This document shows, in pieces, positions 6,695 through 16,700 of a DNA stretch of 20,098 nt. The notes beneath the pieces are model-generated. The model saw only the letters and a program-made list of their open reading frames with translations. It made no database searches and was not told the origin of the DNA. The stretch is from IMG/VR virus record IMGVR_UViG_3300025889_001233, positions 1 through 20,098 of that record; one strand, 5' to 3'. The position numbers and the translations under genes were made by a program. This stretch comes from a virus. Numbering within the stretch: the stretch's first letter is position 1; each line of letters starts with the position of its first letter.

Positions 6695-9600
6695 TGATTA
6701 GACAATCTGACGATCAAATACTAGCTAACTCATTATTATCTGGAATTCCGCAATTTGGGCGCAATCAAGGCGTTAATAGCGGAATGCCTGTTATGGGAGA
6801 TGGAAGATTTGGCGGTGGCGTTGGTCAAGTAGGTGGTGATCCGAGAGATCCTATAGGCCAGATAAATCGTCTAAGACAGGCTAATCAACCGATTCCTGAG
6901 TCACTGCAAAGAGCGGCGTTCCAATTTGCTGCTGCTAACAACTTAGACGCTGACCAATTATCAAAAAGGTTAGGAGTCTCTGTTAGTGATATATCTCAAG
7001 CCGCTCAAGGTCTTGGTATTCAAGATCAGTTGCCTTCTTCTTTGGGTGGCACTGGTTTTGGTGAGCAAGCACAACAAGCAGCTTTCGCAGCCCAGCAAAA
7101 CGATCCAGCTATGGCGGAGCTTCAGGCTTTAGGACAGCAAATACAATCTCTTTCTCCTAACGATCCTCAAAGAGCTGCTTTGCAACAACGATACGAGTCT
7201 ATTGGTAGCGGTATAAACCAAAGAGCGCAAGCTGTACAACAGCAAACTTTACAATCTTTACAGCAAGGCCAAGGTGCAGGACAAGCAGGCAGTGCAGGAC
7301 AAGGATCTACGCAGCAAACAGGACTTCAGAGAGTTGCTGATTATATTGCTCAAGGAAATAGGTCTGATCAAGACATTTACCGAGAAATGGTAAAAAACGA
7401 CGTTTCTGTAGAGGCAATGGCTGGTCAGCTTGGAGTCCCTGTTGATGAGGCTACTTCTCGCTATACACGCGCTCAAGAGTTGTCGCAGATAGAGGACATC
7501 GTAGCTGGCGGAATAGAACAAGCCAGAAGAGACTTTCCAAATGGTATTCCTGACAATCTTTTAAGACGCTATGCCACAGAGTCAGGACAGTCGTTAGAAC
7601 AAATAGCGACTAACATGGATAATTTTGGCGTATCTCCTGACGATATGTCTCGTGCTACAGGCATTCCTCTGTCTGAAGTTCAAAACGCTTATACTGCGGC
7701 TAAGGGTGGTGGCACTACAGCCACAGGTACAGGAGCTGGAGACGCAGGAGCAAATACCAATCAAGTAGCCTCGACTACCGCAGCCGCAGGAAGAGCTGGC
7801 TCTGGTGGTATGACAGGACTATCTGGCGCTGAAAGAGCATTGGGAGGCGGCCTTACGGCAGCGGCTGGAGCGGTAGAAGCTGGCGCTCAGCAAGCTCGCC
7901 AAGATGTAATAGGTGGCACTGACTTAGCAAGGCAAGACTTAGCTGTAGGCGCTGAGCAAGCTGCTGGAGCAATAGGTGGAAGCGTTGATCAAGGCTTAAA
8001 TGCTTTGACCGCTGGACTTTCTGGCGGTCAGCAAAATATCCAACAAGGCACTCAGCAAGGCTTACAGGCTTTGACTGCTGGTTTACTAGGCGGTCAACAG
8101 AATGTAGAGCAAGGCACTCAACAAGGTTTGCAAGCGCTAAATCAGGCTTTAGGAACTGGACGCCAAGATATATCTCAATCTGTTAATCAAGGTCTTGGTG
8201 TTTTAGGCCAAGGTTTAGCTTCAGGCAGGCAGGATGTTGCGTCAGGCACTCAAGCTGGATTAGCTGCTCTTGGTCAGGCTTTGGGAGTTGGCAGAGGCGA
8301 TATAGCTACCGGAACTCAAGCTGGATTAGCTGCTCTAGGGCAAGGCTTGGGAGTTGGTAGAGGAGACATAGCCACTGGAACTCAAGCAGGCTTGGCCGCT
8401 CTAGGTCAGGGTCTTGGAACAGCTCGTGGCGACATCGCCTCTGGCGCTCAAGCTGGCCTTCAGTCATTGGAACAAGGATTAGCCACTGGAAGAGGAGACA
8501 TACAATCAGGCACTCAAGCTGGTATTGATGCCTTATCTCGTGGTGTAGACACTGCTCGTGGCGATATTGCTTCTGGACGAGAAGCTGGACTTGCTGCTCT
8601 AAGCCAAGGTCTTGGCACAGCTCGACAAGACATAAGAGCTGGCACTCAACAAGGATTACAAGCTCTTGCAGGAGGAGTTGCTGGCGCTAGAACGGATTTA
8701 GCTACAGGCGCTGAGCTTGGAATGAGAGACCTTACAGCAGGTCTTGGAGCGGCTAGACAAGACCTTACGACAGGCCAAGGCACTGCGATGGGTCAGCTTC
8801 AATCTGGTATTGGAGAGACTCAACAAGCTCGTGAATTAGCATCTCAGCAAGTAGCTCAAGGATTTGGTCAAGCTGGTCAGATGTTTGATCCTTATCGTCA
8901 GGTAGGAAGTCAGGCTTTACAACAGCAAGCTGCTTTATCTGGAGCATTAGGTCAGGAAGCGTTTAATCAAGCATTCCAAGCAAGTCCAGCACAACAGTTC
9001 TTGCGTGAAGAAGGCGAAAGAGCTGCTTTAAGAACAGCGGCTGCTAGAGGTGGTTTAGGCGGCGGTAATGTAATGAAAGAGCTTGCTAGGTTTAACACTG
9101 GCCTTGCTGCTCAAGATTTACAAAATCAGATAGGTAATTTGCAACAATTAACTGGTCAAGGTCTTGGAGCTTCTGGAAGTGCGGCGCAATTAGCGGCACA
9201 AGCTGGGACAAGTCAAGCAGACATTCAAAGACAAGCGGCTCAACAAATTGCTGCCCAGCGAGGCCAAATGGCTGGCGTAGCTACAGATATAGGTCAGCAA
9301 CTTGCTGGCTTAGGTGTGACACAGGGTCAAGCTGGTCTTCAAACTCAAACCCAGAGAGCGCAACAGCAGGCTGAGTTAGCTTCAATGGCTGGTCAACAAG
9401 GTCTACAAGCCATGCTATCTCAAGGTCAGCAACTTGGTCAGATAGGCACTACTGAAGCTACGCAAGCATTACAAGCTCAACAAAGAGCAGCAGAACAAGC
9501 GGCTCAATTTGCTTATAGCGGAGCCGGACAAGAGTTGCAAGCGCAGCAAAGAGCGGCAGAACAATCAGCTCAATTAGCTTCTCAGGCAGCAGCTCAACGA

Positions 9601-10554
9601 GCAGCGGCACAACAGGCAGCAGCTCAACAAGCGGCTCAATTTGCCTTTAATGCTGGTGGACAGTCTCAACAAGCTCTGCAAGACGCAGCGATGGCTTCTG
9701 GACAGATGGCCTATGGTGCTGGCGGACAGTCTCAACAAGCTCTTCAAAACGCAGCAATGGCTTCTGGACAGATGGCTTATGGAGCAGGTGGACAAGGTTT
9801 ACAAGCTCTTCAGCAAGCTGGTTTAACCTCTGGGCAGATGGGAATGACCGCAGGCCAGCAAGGTCTTCAGGCTATAACTGGTGCTGGAAGTGAAATGGGT
9901 CAAATGGCTTATGGCGCTGGTGGTCAGGGTTTGCAAGCTCTTCAAAACATGGGTCAAATTACAGGCCAAATGGCCTATGGCGCAGGAGGTCAAGGACTTC
10001 AGGCGTTACAAGGTATGGGCAGCGAAATGGGTCAGATGGCTTACGGCGCTGGAGGTCAAGGTCTTAACGCAATGTTGGGCGCAGGAAGAAGTGTTGCTGA
10101 TATACTTAGCGGCAGGTCTATTGCTCAAGCTAACCTTGCTTCAAGAGCTGGAAGTGAACTAGGCGCGATAAGCCAAGGCGGTGCTGGAAACATAGCGAGC
10201 ATGATGTATGGCACAGGTCAGAATTTAGCTAATAACCGAATGATGGCTGGTCAGAACATTGCTAACAATATACAAGCACAGATAGCTGCTCTTTCAAATC
10301 TTGCGAACCAGCAAGGCGCTGGAATGTCTGATATGTACGGCAATCAAGCTGGAATCCTTGCAGGTCAGCAGATAGGCGCAGGCGCTAATATGGGTAACAT
10401 GATCGGAAACACGGCTGGTCAGTTGGCAGGAATAGCCACAGGCAACAATTACACGCCACAAGGTACAGGTCAAACTACTCAAGTTTCTGGAATATTGAAT
10501 AGAGCGCAAGGTCAAAACGGAAATATTGCAGGAGCTATTCTTGGCAACCTTTAA
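6694..10554 (+). CDS. Giant ejection protein with P22 gp7-like core and 22-residue repeats
   Basis: At 1286 aa this is far larger than P22 gp7 (229 aa). Residues 1-210 are Gln/Gly-rich with one helix-turn-helix-like module (84-106); two more modules lie at about 236-258 and 299-337. Residues 411-718 are 14 consecutive 22-residue units. Residues 719-872 resemble gp7: MFDPYRQVGSQALQQ, then SPAQQFLREEGERAAL, AAARGGLGGGNVMKEL and a final QNQIGNLQQL, parallel to P22 gp7 features such as PFTPLAQQYIDQL and EATGGLGSTATQNAL. Residues 873-1136 are 12 more 22-residue units, and the end is Ala/Gly/Asn-rich in 11-residue steps. In P22, gp7 enters the cell envelope with the DNA. A long helical conduit or membrane-active protein is my inference for the repeats. 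Confidence 0.85.
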   Translation: MIRQSDDQILANSLLSGIPQFGRNQGVNSGMPVMGDGRFGGGVGQVGGDPRDPIGQINRLRQANQPIPESLQRAAFQFAAANNLDADQLSKRLGVSVSDISQAAQGLGIQDQLPSSLGGTGFGEQAQQAAFAAQQNDPAMAELQALGQQIQSLSPNDPQRAALQQRYESIGSGINQRAQAVQQQTLQSLQQGQGAGQAGSAGQGSTQQTGLQRVADYIAQGNRSDQDIYREMVKNDVSVEAMAGQLGVPVDEATSRYTRAQELSQIEDIVAGGIEQARRDFPNGIPDNLLRRYATESGQSLEQIATNMDNFGVSPDDMSRATGIPLSEVQNAYTAAKGGGTTATGTGAGDAGANTNQVASTTAAAGRAGSGGMTGLSGAERALGGGLTAAAGAVEAGAQQARQDVIGGTDLARQDLAVGAEQAAGAIGGSVDQGLNALTAGLSGGQQNIQQGTQQGLQALTAGLLGGQQNVEQGTQQGLQALNQALGTGRQDISQSVNQGLGVLGQGLASGRQDVASGTQAGLAALGQALGVGRGDIATGTQAGLAALGQGLGVGRGDIATGTQAGLAALGQGLGTARGDIASGAQAGLQSLEQGLATGRGDIQSGTQAGIDALSRGVDTARGDIASGREAGLAALSQGLGTARQDIRAGTQQGLQALAGGVAGARTDLATGAELGMRDLTAGLGAARQDLTTGQGTAMGQLQSGIGETQQARELASQQVAQGFGQAGQMFDPYRQVGSQALQQQAALSGALGQEAFNQAFQASPAQQFLREEGERAALRTAAARGGLGGGNVMKELARFNTGLAAQDLQNQIGNLQQLTGQGLGASGSAAQLAAQAGTSQADIQRQAAQQIAAQRGQMAGVATDIGQQLAGLGVTQGQAGLQTQTQRAQQQAELASMAGQQGLQAMLSQGQQLGQIGTTEATQALQAQQRAAEQAAQFAYSGAGQELQAQQRAAEQSAQLASQAAAQRAAAQQAAAQQAAQFAFNAGGQSQQALQDAAMASGQMAYGAGGQSQQALQNAAMASGQMAYGAGGQGLQALQQAGLTSGQMGMTAGQQGLQAITGAGSEMGQMAYGAGGQGLQALQNMGQITGQMAYGAGGQGLQALQGMGSEMGQMAYGAGGQGLNAMLGAGRSVADILSGRSIAQANLASRAGSELGAISQGGAGNIASMMYGTGQNLANNRMMAGQNIANNIQAQIAALSNLANQQGAGMSDMYGNQAGILAGQQIGAGANMGNMIGNTAGQLAGIATGNNYTPQGTGQTTQVSGILNRAQGQNGNIAGAILGNL
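7924..8847 (+). repeat. Array of 14 in-frame 66-bp units (22 residues each)
   Basis: Residues 411-718 of the large ejection protein divide without gaps into 14 units of 22 residues. Typical features are GL at positions 2-3, L at 6 and 10, R or Q at 14, D at 16, I/V/L at 17, and G-T-Q at the end. The most alike units are the fifth to seventh (residues 521-586), which share AGLAALGQ and RGDIATGTQ. Hydrophobic residues at 3, 6, 10 and 17 would form one face of a helix with an 11-residue repeat. Glycine is unusually frequent. The units differ at synonymous sites, so the array is old rather than a fresh expansion. Confidence 0.93.
9310..10101 (+). repeat. Second array of 12 in-frame 66-bp units (22 residues each)
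   Basis: Residues 873-1136 of the same protein divide into 12 gapless 22-residue units. The first five are Gln/Ala-rich (QAQQRAAEQ). The last seven share a MAYGAGGQ start and a QALQ centre, with one unit (residues 1049-1070) starting MGMTAGQQ instead. The period is identical to that of the first array although the consensus differs. Beyond it, 11-residue steps continue (NIASMMYGTGQ, NLANNRMMAGQ). Some adjacent units are nearly identical in DNA (around 9655-9785), suggesting more recent duplication here. Confidence 0.92.
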
Positions 10555-10574
10555 CAGGATTAAGGTGTAGAAAA

Positions 10575-11912
10575 ATGACCGATGAAGAATTTCAAAATAT
10601 GTTAAATGGTATTCCTCAAGATCAATCAATTGTTGCTCAAGACGATATGGTTCGATCAAGAATGCAGCCCGCATATACTATTCCTGAAATGCCAAAACCA
10701 ACTATGGGTGAAAGGTTTCAAGAGTTTCGCTCTAGGTTTAGAGAGCAAGCTACTGGGAAGCCAATGGTTACTGATAGGCAGCGTAGGCAGCAGCAATTAC
10801 TGCAAGGCACTATTCAAGACGCGCAAAACATTCAGAAGGCTATTCAAAATGAAGATATGCCAAAGGCGATAGATGTTCTTGTTGATCGCATGAATGTTCT
10901 TGAAAGGCTGGGAGAAGATACCTCAGACACAAAGATGCTTAGAGATGCTCTTATAAGCGGTAGGCCAGATATAGTCATGGGAGAGCTAAACACTTTCCTT
11001 AGCTCATTACCTAAGCAAACAATTGATCCGAAGATGATTACAAGTCAAGGTCAAATGGTTACTCAAAGTCTTGGAGGAACTCCAACAGCGCAGACTGTTT
11101 CTGGTTTTATTCCTGAAGAGCCTGACAAGCCAGCAACTCTTAGAGCGCTGGAAGAAAGAGCTAGACTAGCTGGTATTCCAGAAGGAACCGAGCAATACAG
11201 AAGATTTATGGAGTTTGGCGGCGGCAGCTATCAAGAAACAGCTAAACTCGGAGTCAAGTATAGGAATGGAACTATAATAAACTATCCAGCTTTCGGCGAT
11301 CCGATTGTATATGAAAACGGTGTTAAGATTACAGATCCAACACAAATAGAACGCGCTATAAAAGCAGGAATTGACTCTGGAATTTTAGAAGCTGGAGGAA
11401 TAGCGGGCGCTCAAGCGTTAGCTAAAGGACAAGAAGAGCGATCTCAGGATGTCATAAATAGAGGTAGAGAAGCAGCAGAAAGCACAGCATTGCTCAGAAG
11501 GACTATTTCTTTGATAGACAGCATCCCATCAGGAGGTTTAGCGAAAGCTAAATTAGCTGCAACAGATTTTCTCGGTGTTACAGGCGCTGATGAAGGTGAG
11601 CTTTCTGCTAATTTGGGTAGAGCGGTTCTATCACAACTTAGAGAAACTTTTGGTGCTGCATTTACTGAAAGAGAAGGCGCTAGATTAGAGAGGTTATCTG
11701 CTAGGTTCGGCAGAGGAGCAGCATCAAATAAAAGAATAGTTGAACAAGCATTAATGATAGCTGAAGAAGCCGCTTATAGAGCGATAGCAAGAGCTGAAGA
11801 AGATGGTGATATTGAAACAGCGGCTGAAATAGAAGATATGTTGTTGTTTGAGGTAGCGCCGCAGACAAAAAGAATTAAAGTTAATGCTGACGGCGATATC
11901 ATAGACCAATAG
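10575..11912 (+). CDS. Putative ejection protein at the P22 gp20 position
   Basis: A 445-aa protein (P22 gp20: 471). Residues 1-60 are acidic and Pro/Met-containing. Residues 60-150 form a Gln-rich helical stretch (RQRRQQQLLQGTIQDAQNIQ). A compact beta-containing segment around 225-260 holds VKYRNGTIINYPAFGDPIVY. The C-terminal 180 residues are helical, with LGRAVLSQLRETFGAAFTER followed by LERLSARFGRG and IVEQALMIAEEAAYRAI, a pattern I know from phage DNA-transfer proteins. No signal peptide or membrane segment is visible. Sequence similarity to P22 gp20 itself is not evident; the call comes from size, composition and position between the gp7-like and next ejection gene. AAGGTG seven bases before the ATG supports the start. 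Confidence 0.7.
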   Translation: MTDEEFQNMLNGIPQDQSIVAQDDMVRSRMQPAYTIPEMPKPTMGERFQEFRSRFREQATGKPMVTDRQRRQQQLLQGTIQDAQNIQKAIQNEDMPKAIDVLVDRMNVLERLGEDTSDTKMLRDALISGRPDIVMGELNTFLSSLPKQTIDPKMITSQGQMVTQSLGGTPTAQTVSGFIPEEPDKPATLRALEERARLAGIPEGTEQYRRFMEFGGGSYQETAKLGVKYRNGTIINYPAFGDPIVYENGVKITDPTQIERAIKAGIDSGILEAGGIAGAQALAKGQEERSQDVINRGREAAESTALLRRTISLIDSIPSGGLAKAKLAATDFLGVTGADEGELSANLGRAVLSQLRETFGAAFTEREGARLERLSARFGRGAASNKRIVEQALMIAEEAAYRAIARAEEDGDIETAAEIEDMLLFEVAPQTKRIKVNADGDIIDQ

Positions 11913-11923
11913 GAACATAAAAA

Positions 11924-13741
11924 ATGGAATTCATAGAGGTAGAGCTTCCAGACGGAACAATTTTAGAAGTGCCTGCTGGCTCTACTCCGGAGTTTATCAA
12001 GGCGCAGGTTCAAAGGTTTATGTCAGGAGGTGCGCCTACAGCAACTACTAAGCCTGAAAGATCCTCTTTAACAATGGGACAAGAAGCGCTTCTTTCAGGA
12101 ACCCAATCTGCGTTCGATGCGATGGGCGCAGAGTCTGGTCGAGGCCGCAATATGGGCGATATTTTTAACGCCACATTGAGAGGCGAGCAATCTTTAGATG
12201 AAGGTATTATCCAAACAGCAGGGCAGGGCGCAGGCTATATTGGAGATCTTGTTGGAGCTGGTGTCGAAAAATTAGGAGAAGGTCTGTCTTATATTACGCC
12301 TGATCCTTTAGAGAATGAGGTTTTAAATCAGTTAGGCATTTTCATGGATCAGCCGATGATGAGAATGGCTAAGCGAGCTTTAGAGCAAGGCGGCGAGGTA
12401 TGGGAAAGGTTTTCAGCAGAGAATCCAAGAGCTGCTAGAAATATATCTGCTGTAACAAATATAGCTGGAGTCGGCATACCTACAAGAGTTGGTGGATCTA
12501 CTGTTACTAGAATGGCTAGGGAATACGAGCCATCAGCGGCAAGGCAGGCAAGAATCGATATTGAAACCGGAGGAATGCCTGCAACAAATGTAACAACAGC
12601 TCCTTACCGATTAGAAGAAACTCCAAGAGGAGCGCCAACCGTAGTAAGTGAATTCGGGCCTTTGCCAGAGCCTGTTCCTACTAGAAGAGCTGTAAGAAAT
12701 CCTGCGCAACAAGAAGCGATTAAACAAGGTTTTGACGAAGGCTTGATTGCGATGATTAGAGAATCAAGTCCGGCAGATCGAAGGAATATGCTCGAATCAT
12801 TAAACATAATGGAGCAAGCTACTGGCAATAAAAGATTCAGTATGGAGAATAGAACTACTGATGTGGCAGGTAGGTCAGTTCTTGGACGTTACAAAGCTAT
12901 TAGAGATGCTAACAAAAAGGCAGGTCGAAGCATAGACCGCTACGCTAGACAGAACCTTAGAAATCAATATGTAGACTTTGATCAGCCTGTTAATAATTTT
13001 TTGTCTGAATTGAGTGACATGGGGATTAGGCAGCGAGATGATTTATCCTTAGATTTTGCTGGTTCTGACATTGAAGGATTAGCAGGAGTAGAAGGCTTTT
13101 TAAACAGAATTGTAAATAGGATGAAAAGCCCAAGAGATATGACTGCTTACGAAGTTCATATGCTCAAAAAGTTTATCGACGAGCAAGTAAGCTACGGAAA
13201 GTTGCAGGAAGGATTAGCGGGACGAGCGGAGAGAGTAGTAAAAAATTTAAGGCGCAATCTTGATGATCTTCTTGATAAAAACTTTGCAGGATACAATACG
13301 GCAAACACAAGATACGCCGAAACTATCAACGCAATGAATGAGTTCCAAGACTTAATGGGAAGGAAGATAGACTTTGACAGCCCAAGCGCTCCTACTGCTG
13401 TAGGGACAAAGCTAAGAGGACTAGGATCTAACATACAAAGCCGAGGAAGATTGCTTGATTCTTTAAGAGAATTACAAACTCTTGGTAATAGATATGGTCA
13501 GTTTGATGATGATGTAATTAATCAAGCTGCTTTCACAATGGATTTAGACAGAGTTTTTGGAACTAAAGCTGATACAAGTTTTGCAGGCCAAATTGGAGAA
13601 AGAATTCCAACTACTAAAGGTGAAATGACTTCAGCAGCAGTAAGAGCTGCGGCTAATAAAGTCCGTGGAATAAATCAAGAAGCGCAATTTAGAGCAATGA
13701 GAAATTTGCTTAATAGCTTTGACGACAGCATAGGAAACTAA
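11924..13741 (+). CDS. Putative ejection protein at the P22 gp16 position
   Basis: At 605 aa it nearly matches P22 gp16 (609 aa), which enters the host and is needed for DNA delivery across the inner membrane. It begins with a small beta motif, IEVELPDGTILEVPAGST, followed by PEFIKAQVQRF, seen at the start of many phage internal proteins. Residues 85-125 are Gly/Ala-rich and amphipathic (GQGAGYIGDLVGAGVEKLG), possibly membrane-interacting. The rest is largely charged helix, with RRNMLESLNIMEQATG near the centre and the segment VHMLKKFIDEQVSYGKLQ in the second half. No lysozyme or transglycosylase motif was found, so it lacks an obvious wall-degrading activity. AGGA precedes the ATG at a normal distance. 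Confidence 0.72.
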   Translation: MEFIEVELPDGTILEVPAGSTPEFIKAQVQRFMSGGAPTATTKPERSSLTMGQEALLSGTQSAFDAMGAESGRGRNMGDIFNATLRGEQSLDEGIIQTAGQGAGYIGDLVGAGVEKLGEGLSYITPDPLENEVLNQLGIFMDQPMMRMAKRALEQGGEVWERFSAENPRAARNISAVTNIAGVGIPTRVGGSTVTRMAREYEPSAARQARIDIETGGMPATNVTTAPYRLEETPRGAPTVVSEFGPLPEPVPTRRAVRNPAQQEAIKQGFDEGLIAMIRESSPADRRNMLESLNIMEQATGNKRFSMENRTTDVAGRSVLGRYKAIRDANKKAGRSIDRYARQNLRNQYVDFDQPVNNFLSELSDMGIRQRDDLSLDFAGSDIEGLAGVEGFLNRIVNRMKSPRDMTAYEVHMLKKFIDEQVSYGKLQEGLAGRAERVVKNLRRNLDDLLDKNFAGYNTANTRYAETINAMNEFQDLMGRKIDFDSPSAPTAVGTKLRGLGSNIQSRGRLLDSLRELQTLGNRYGQFDDDVINQAAFTMDLDRVFGTKADTSFAGQIGERIPTTKGEMTSAAVRAAANKVRGINQEAQFRAMRNLLNSFDDSIGN

Positions 13742-13742
13742 A

Positions 13743-16700
13743 ATGGCTAGATTCGGTGAAATTAACGCACAATACTTTGATGACGCTGGAGATCCGCTTG
13801 GCAGTGGCAAGTTGTATTTTTACGACTCAGGCACTACTACGCCAAAAGTCACCTATTCTGATATTAACTTAACGATTCCAAACACGAATCCAGTTATATT
13901 GACTGCGGCAGGACGCCAGCCAAACATATTTTTTAACGGTAACGCCAAAGCAATATTAGCTGACAAGAATGATGTTCAGATTCTTGTAAGAGATCCTGTA
14001 GGTGAAACAGGAACTAACTTTGGTGATCCTTGGGTAGCTACTAAAATTTACTCATCAAATGCAGTTGTTATTGGCAGCGATGGGGTTTATTACAGATCGC
14101 TCGATAGCGGAAATCAAAACAATAATCCAACCACTACATCAGGCTTTTGGACTTTATTATATTCAGTAGATTGGAACTCTGGCATTACATATCAAACTGG
14201 AGCAATGGTTACTGTTGATGGTGAGCAATATCAGTCTTTACAGGATAGCAATCTAGGAAACGATCCTACAACATCTCCAGCCTATTGGGTTCTTTTGAGT
14301 TTTGCTTGGCTTGCCACGGCTACTTATGCAGAAGATCAAAATGCTGTAGGAACTGATGGTGTTTTATATACATCGCTACAGAACTCAAACACTGGCAACG
14401 ATCCAACAACTTCTCCTGCTTACTGGGTAGGCACTTCAGCGGCAGCGGCAGCGAGTGCAACAGCAGCGGCAACGTCTGCAACCAATGCGGCAACTTCTGC
14501 TTCAAACGCTTCTACCTCCGCAACTAATGCGGCTACTTCAGAGACCAATGCAAGCAACTCTGCAACGGCTGCGGCTACATCTGCAACTAACGCTGCTGAA
14601 AGTGCTGCTTCTGCTGCTGCTACTGCGGGCGCTGCTCTATGGGTAAGTGGACAAACATACAACGCTGGTGATGCTGCAATATCTTTAATTAACTTTCAGA
14701 CATATAGAGCTGAAATTACAACTAGCGGAACTACTGATCCAAGTGCCGATGCGAACTGGACAAAACTCGGCTATTCACTGCCAAGCCAAACAGGAAATTC
14801 AGGCAAGTTTTTGACAACAGATGGATCTAATGAAAGCTGGGGAATAGTTAATACGGACTCAACGCTCGGCACACTAACCAAGACTTTCACAACTGGTGAG
14901 TCCTCTACCATCAATCTCACAAGCTCAGTGCTTGCGCCAGTGGTCAGTGTGACTAAAGAAGTTCCACAGTCAGGAGTGACTAACAACTCTTGGGATGTTA
15001 ATTCTACTACAGAGAATTACACGCGATTGGATAGTGCTGCTGCGACTACTTTGAACTTTGAGGCTTTTGATGTATCTACCGCATCGTTTACTGATAGTTT
15101 TTCAGTGTCCGCACAAGAATCAGGCACTGCAACTGGAATTGCATTCAATAACGATGGCACTAAAATGTATATGATTGGTTATACTGGAGATTCAGTGTAT
15201 CAATATGATTTATCTACTGCTTTTGATACATCTACTTCAAGTTATGTTCAGAGTTTTTCAATAGCGGCACAAGAATCAGATTCTTATGGGGTAATATTTA
15301 GTGCTGACGGCACAAAGATGTTTGTTGTTGGCTCGGTAGGCAACGATATAATTGAATATATTTTATCTACTGCATTTGACATTTCTACTGCTACATTTAA
15401 TCAGACTCTAAGTACATCGGCTAATATATCTTTCCCAATTTGTATAGCGTTTAACAATGACGGAACAAAAATGTTTGTTGGCGATAATACTGGAGCAAAG
15501 ATAAATGAATACTCTTTATCAACTGCTTATAACATCTCAACTGCTACCCATGTTCAATTTATAAGCATTACAACACAAGATTCAACTTTAAGAGGTATTG
15601 CTTTTAATGCTGATGGAAGCAAATTGTTTGCTATTGGCCTTGCCAACTATAGTGTCTATCAATATTCATTATCTACTCCATTTGATATTTCTACATATTC
15701 GTATGTTAAAAGTTTTTCGTATTTTGCTCAGGGTAATAACGGAATAGATTTAAAATTTAATACCGACGGGACGAAGATGTACATAATTGATGGCTCTTCT
15801 TCTGATGTAAATGAATATGCTCTGCCACCTGCTTCACTAGCACTCGGCACAGGCTCATTCGCCTCAGCAGACGTAGGCAAGACCATCGAAGCTAACTCAG
15901 GTGTGTTTGTCTTAATAGCCACAGACGGTTCGTTTGAACAGACTACAGCACCTACATCATATGACCAAGTAGCCTCCGGTGACTGGAGTATGTACGGTGT
16001 TGTCTATAATGTTGCGGATGGTGACTTAGAATTAAGCTATGGAATTATAGATAAATACGATATTTCTACTGCTGTTTATTCTCAGAGCTTTAATGTTGTT
16101 GCTCAAGAAACAGCGCCAACTGGAATTTTCTTTAAACCAGATGGGACTAAAATGTATATTTCTGGAGATACTGGAAATGACATAAACGAATATGACTTGA
16201 CTACTGCGTTTGATGTTTCTACTGCTTCATTTTTACAATCTTTCTCAGTATCAGGACAAGAAGGCAATGTACAAGATGTAACGTTTAGCCCAGACGGAAC
16301 AAAGATGTTTATTGTTGGCTTCGCTCAAGACAATGTTCATAGATATTTATTATCAACGGCTTGGGATGTTTCTACTGCTTCTTATTCTCAGACTTATTCA
16401 GTTGCAGGACAAGAGGTAACGCCAACCGGAATAACATTTAACACAGACGGCACAACAATGTTTATTATTGGTACGGCTTCACCAGTAGACGTTAATCAAT
16501 ACGCATTAAGTACAGGTTTTGATTTAACATCGGCGTCATATACTGGGGCTTTTTCTGTAATTAATGAGTTTAGCGCACCGCAGGGATTAGTATTTAATTC
16601 TACTGGAACTAAGATGTTCGTCATTGGTTCAAGCACAGATCGAATTGGAGAATATTCGCTAACTACACCTTTTTCCGTTATTAGTGGTGTTAGTATTGTT

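Noticed and set aside
7924-10101. Regular direct repeats that might suggest a CRISPR array or DNA satellite
   Set aside because: The periods are exact multiples of three, the repeats are in frame in one long gene, and there are no identical repeats separated by unique spacers.
9641-10162. Open frames in another + frame over the second repeat array
   Set aside because: They are produced by the periodic composition of the true gene in the other frame; they have no ribosome site and low-complexity Leu/Trp-rich sequence.
10294-10674. 126-codon minus-strand open frame across the boundary of two ejection genes
   Set aside because: No ribosome site or recognisable protein pattern, and it opposes two credible genes.
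12164-12240. Possible lytic transglycosylase domain in the gp16-position protein
   Set aside because: The Gly/Ala-rich stretch lacks the Glu-Ser and Gly-Leu-Met/Phe-Gln motifs of that family.
14420-14662. Ala/Val-rich open frame on the minus strand
   Set aside because: It is the antisense of the Ala/Ser/Thr shaft repeat, which naturally lacks stops, and it has no initiation signal.
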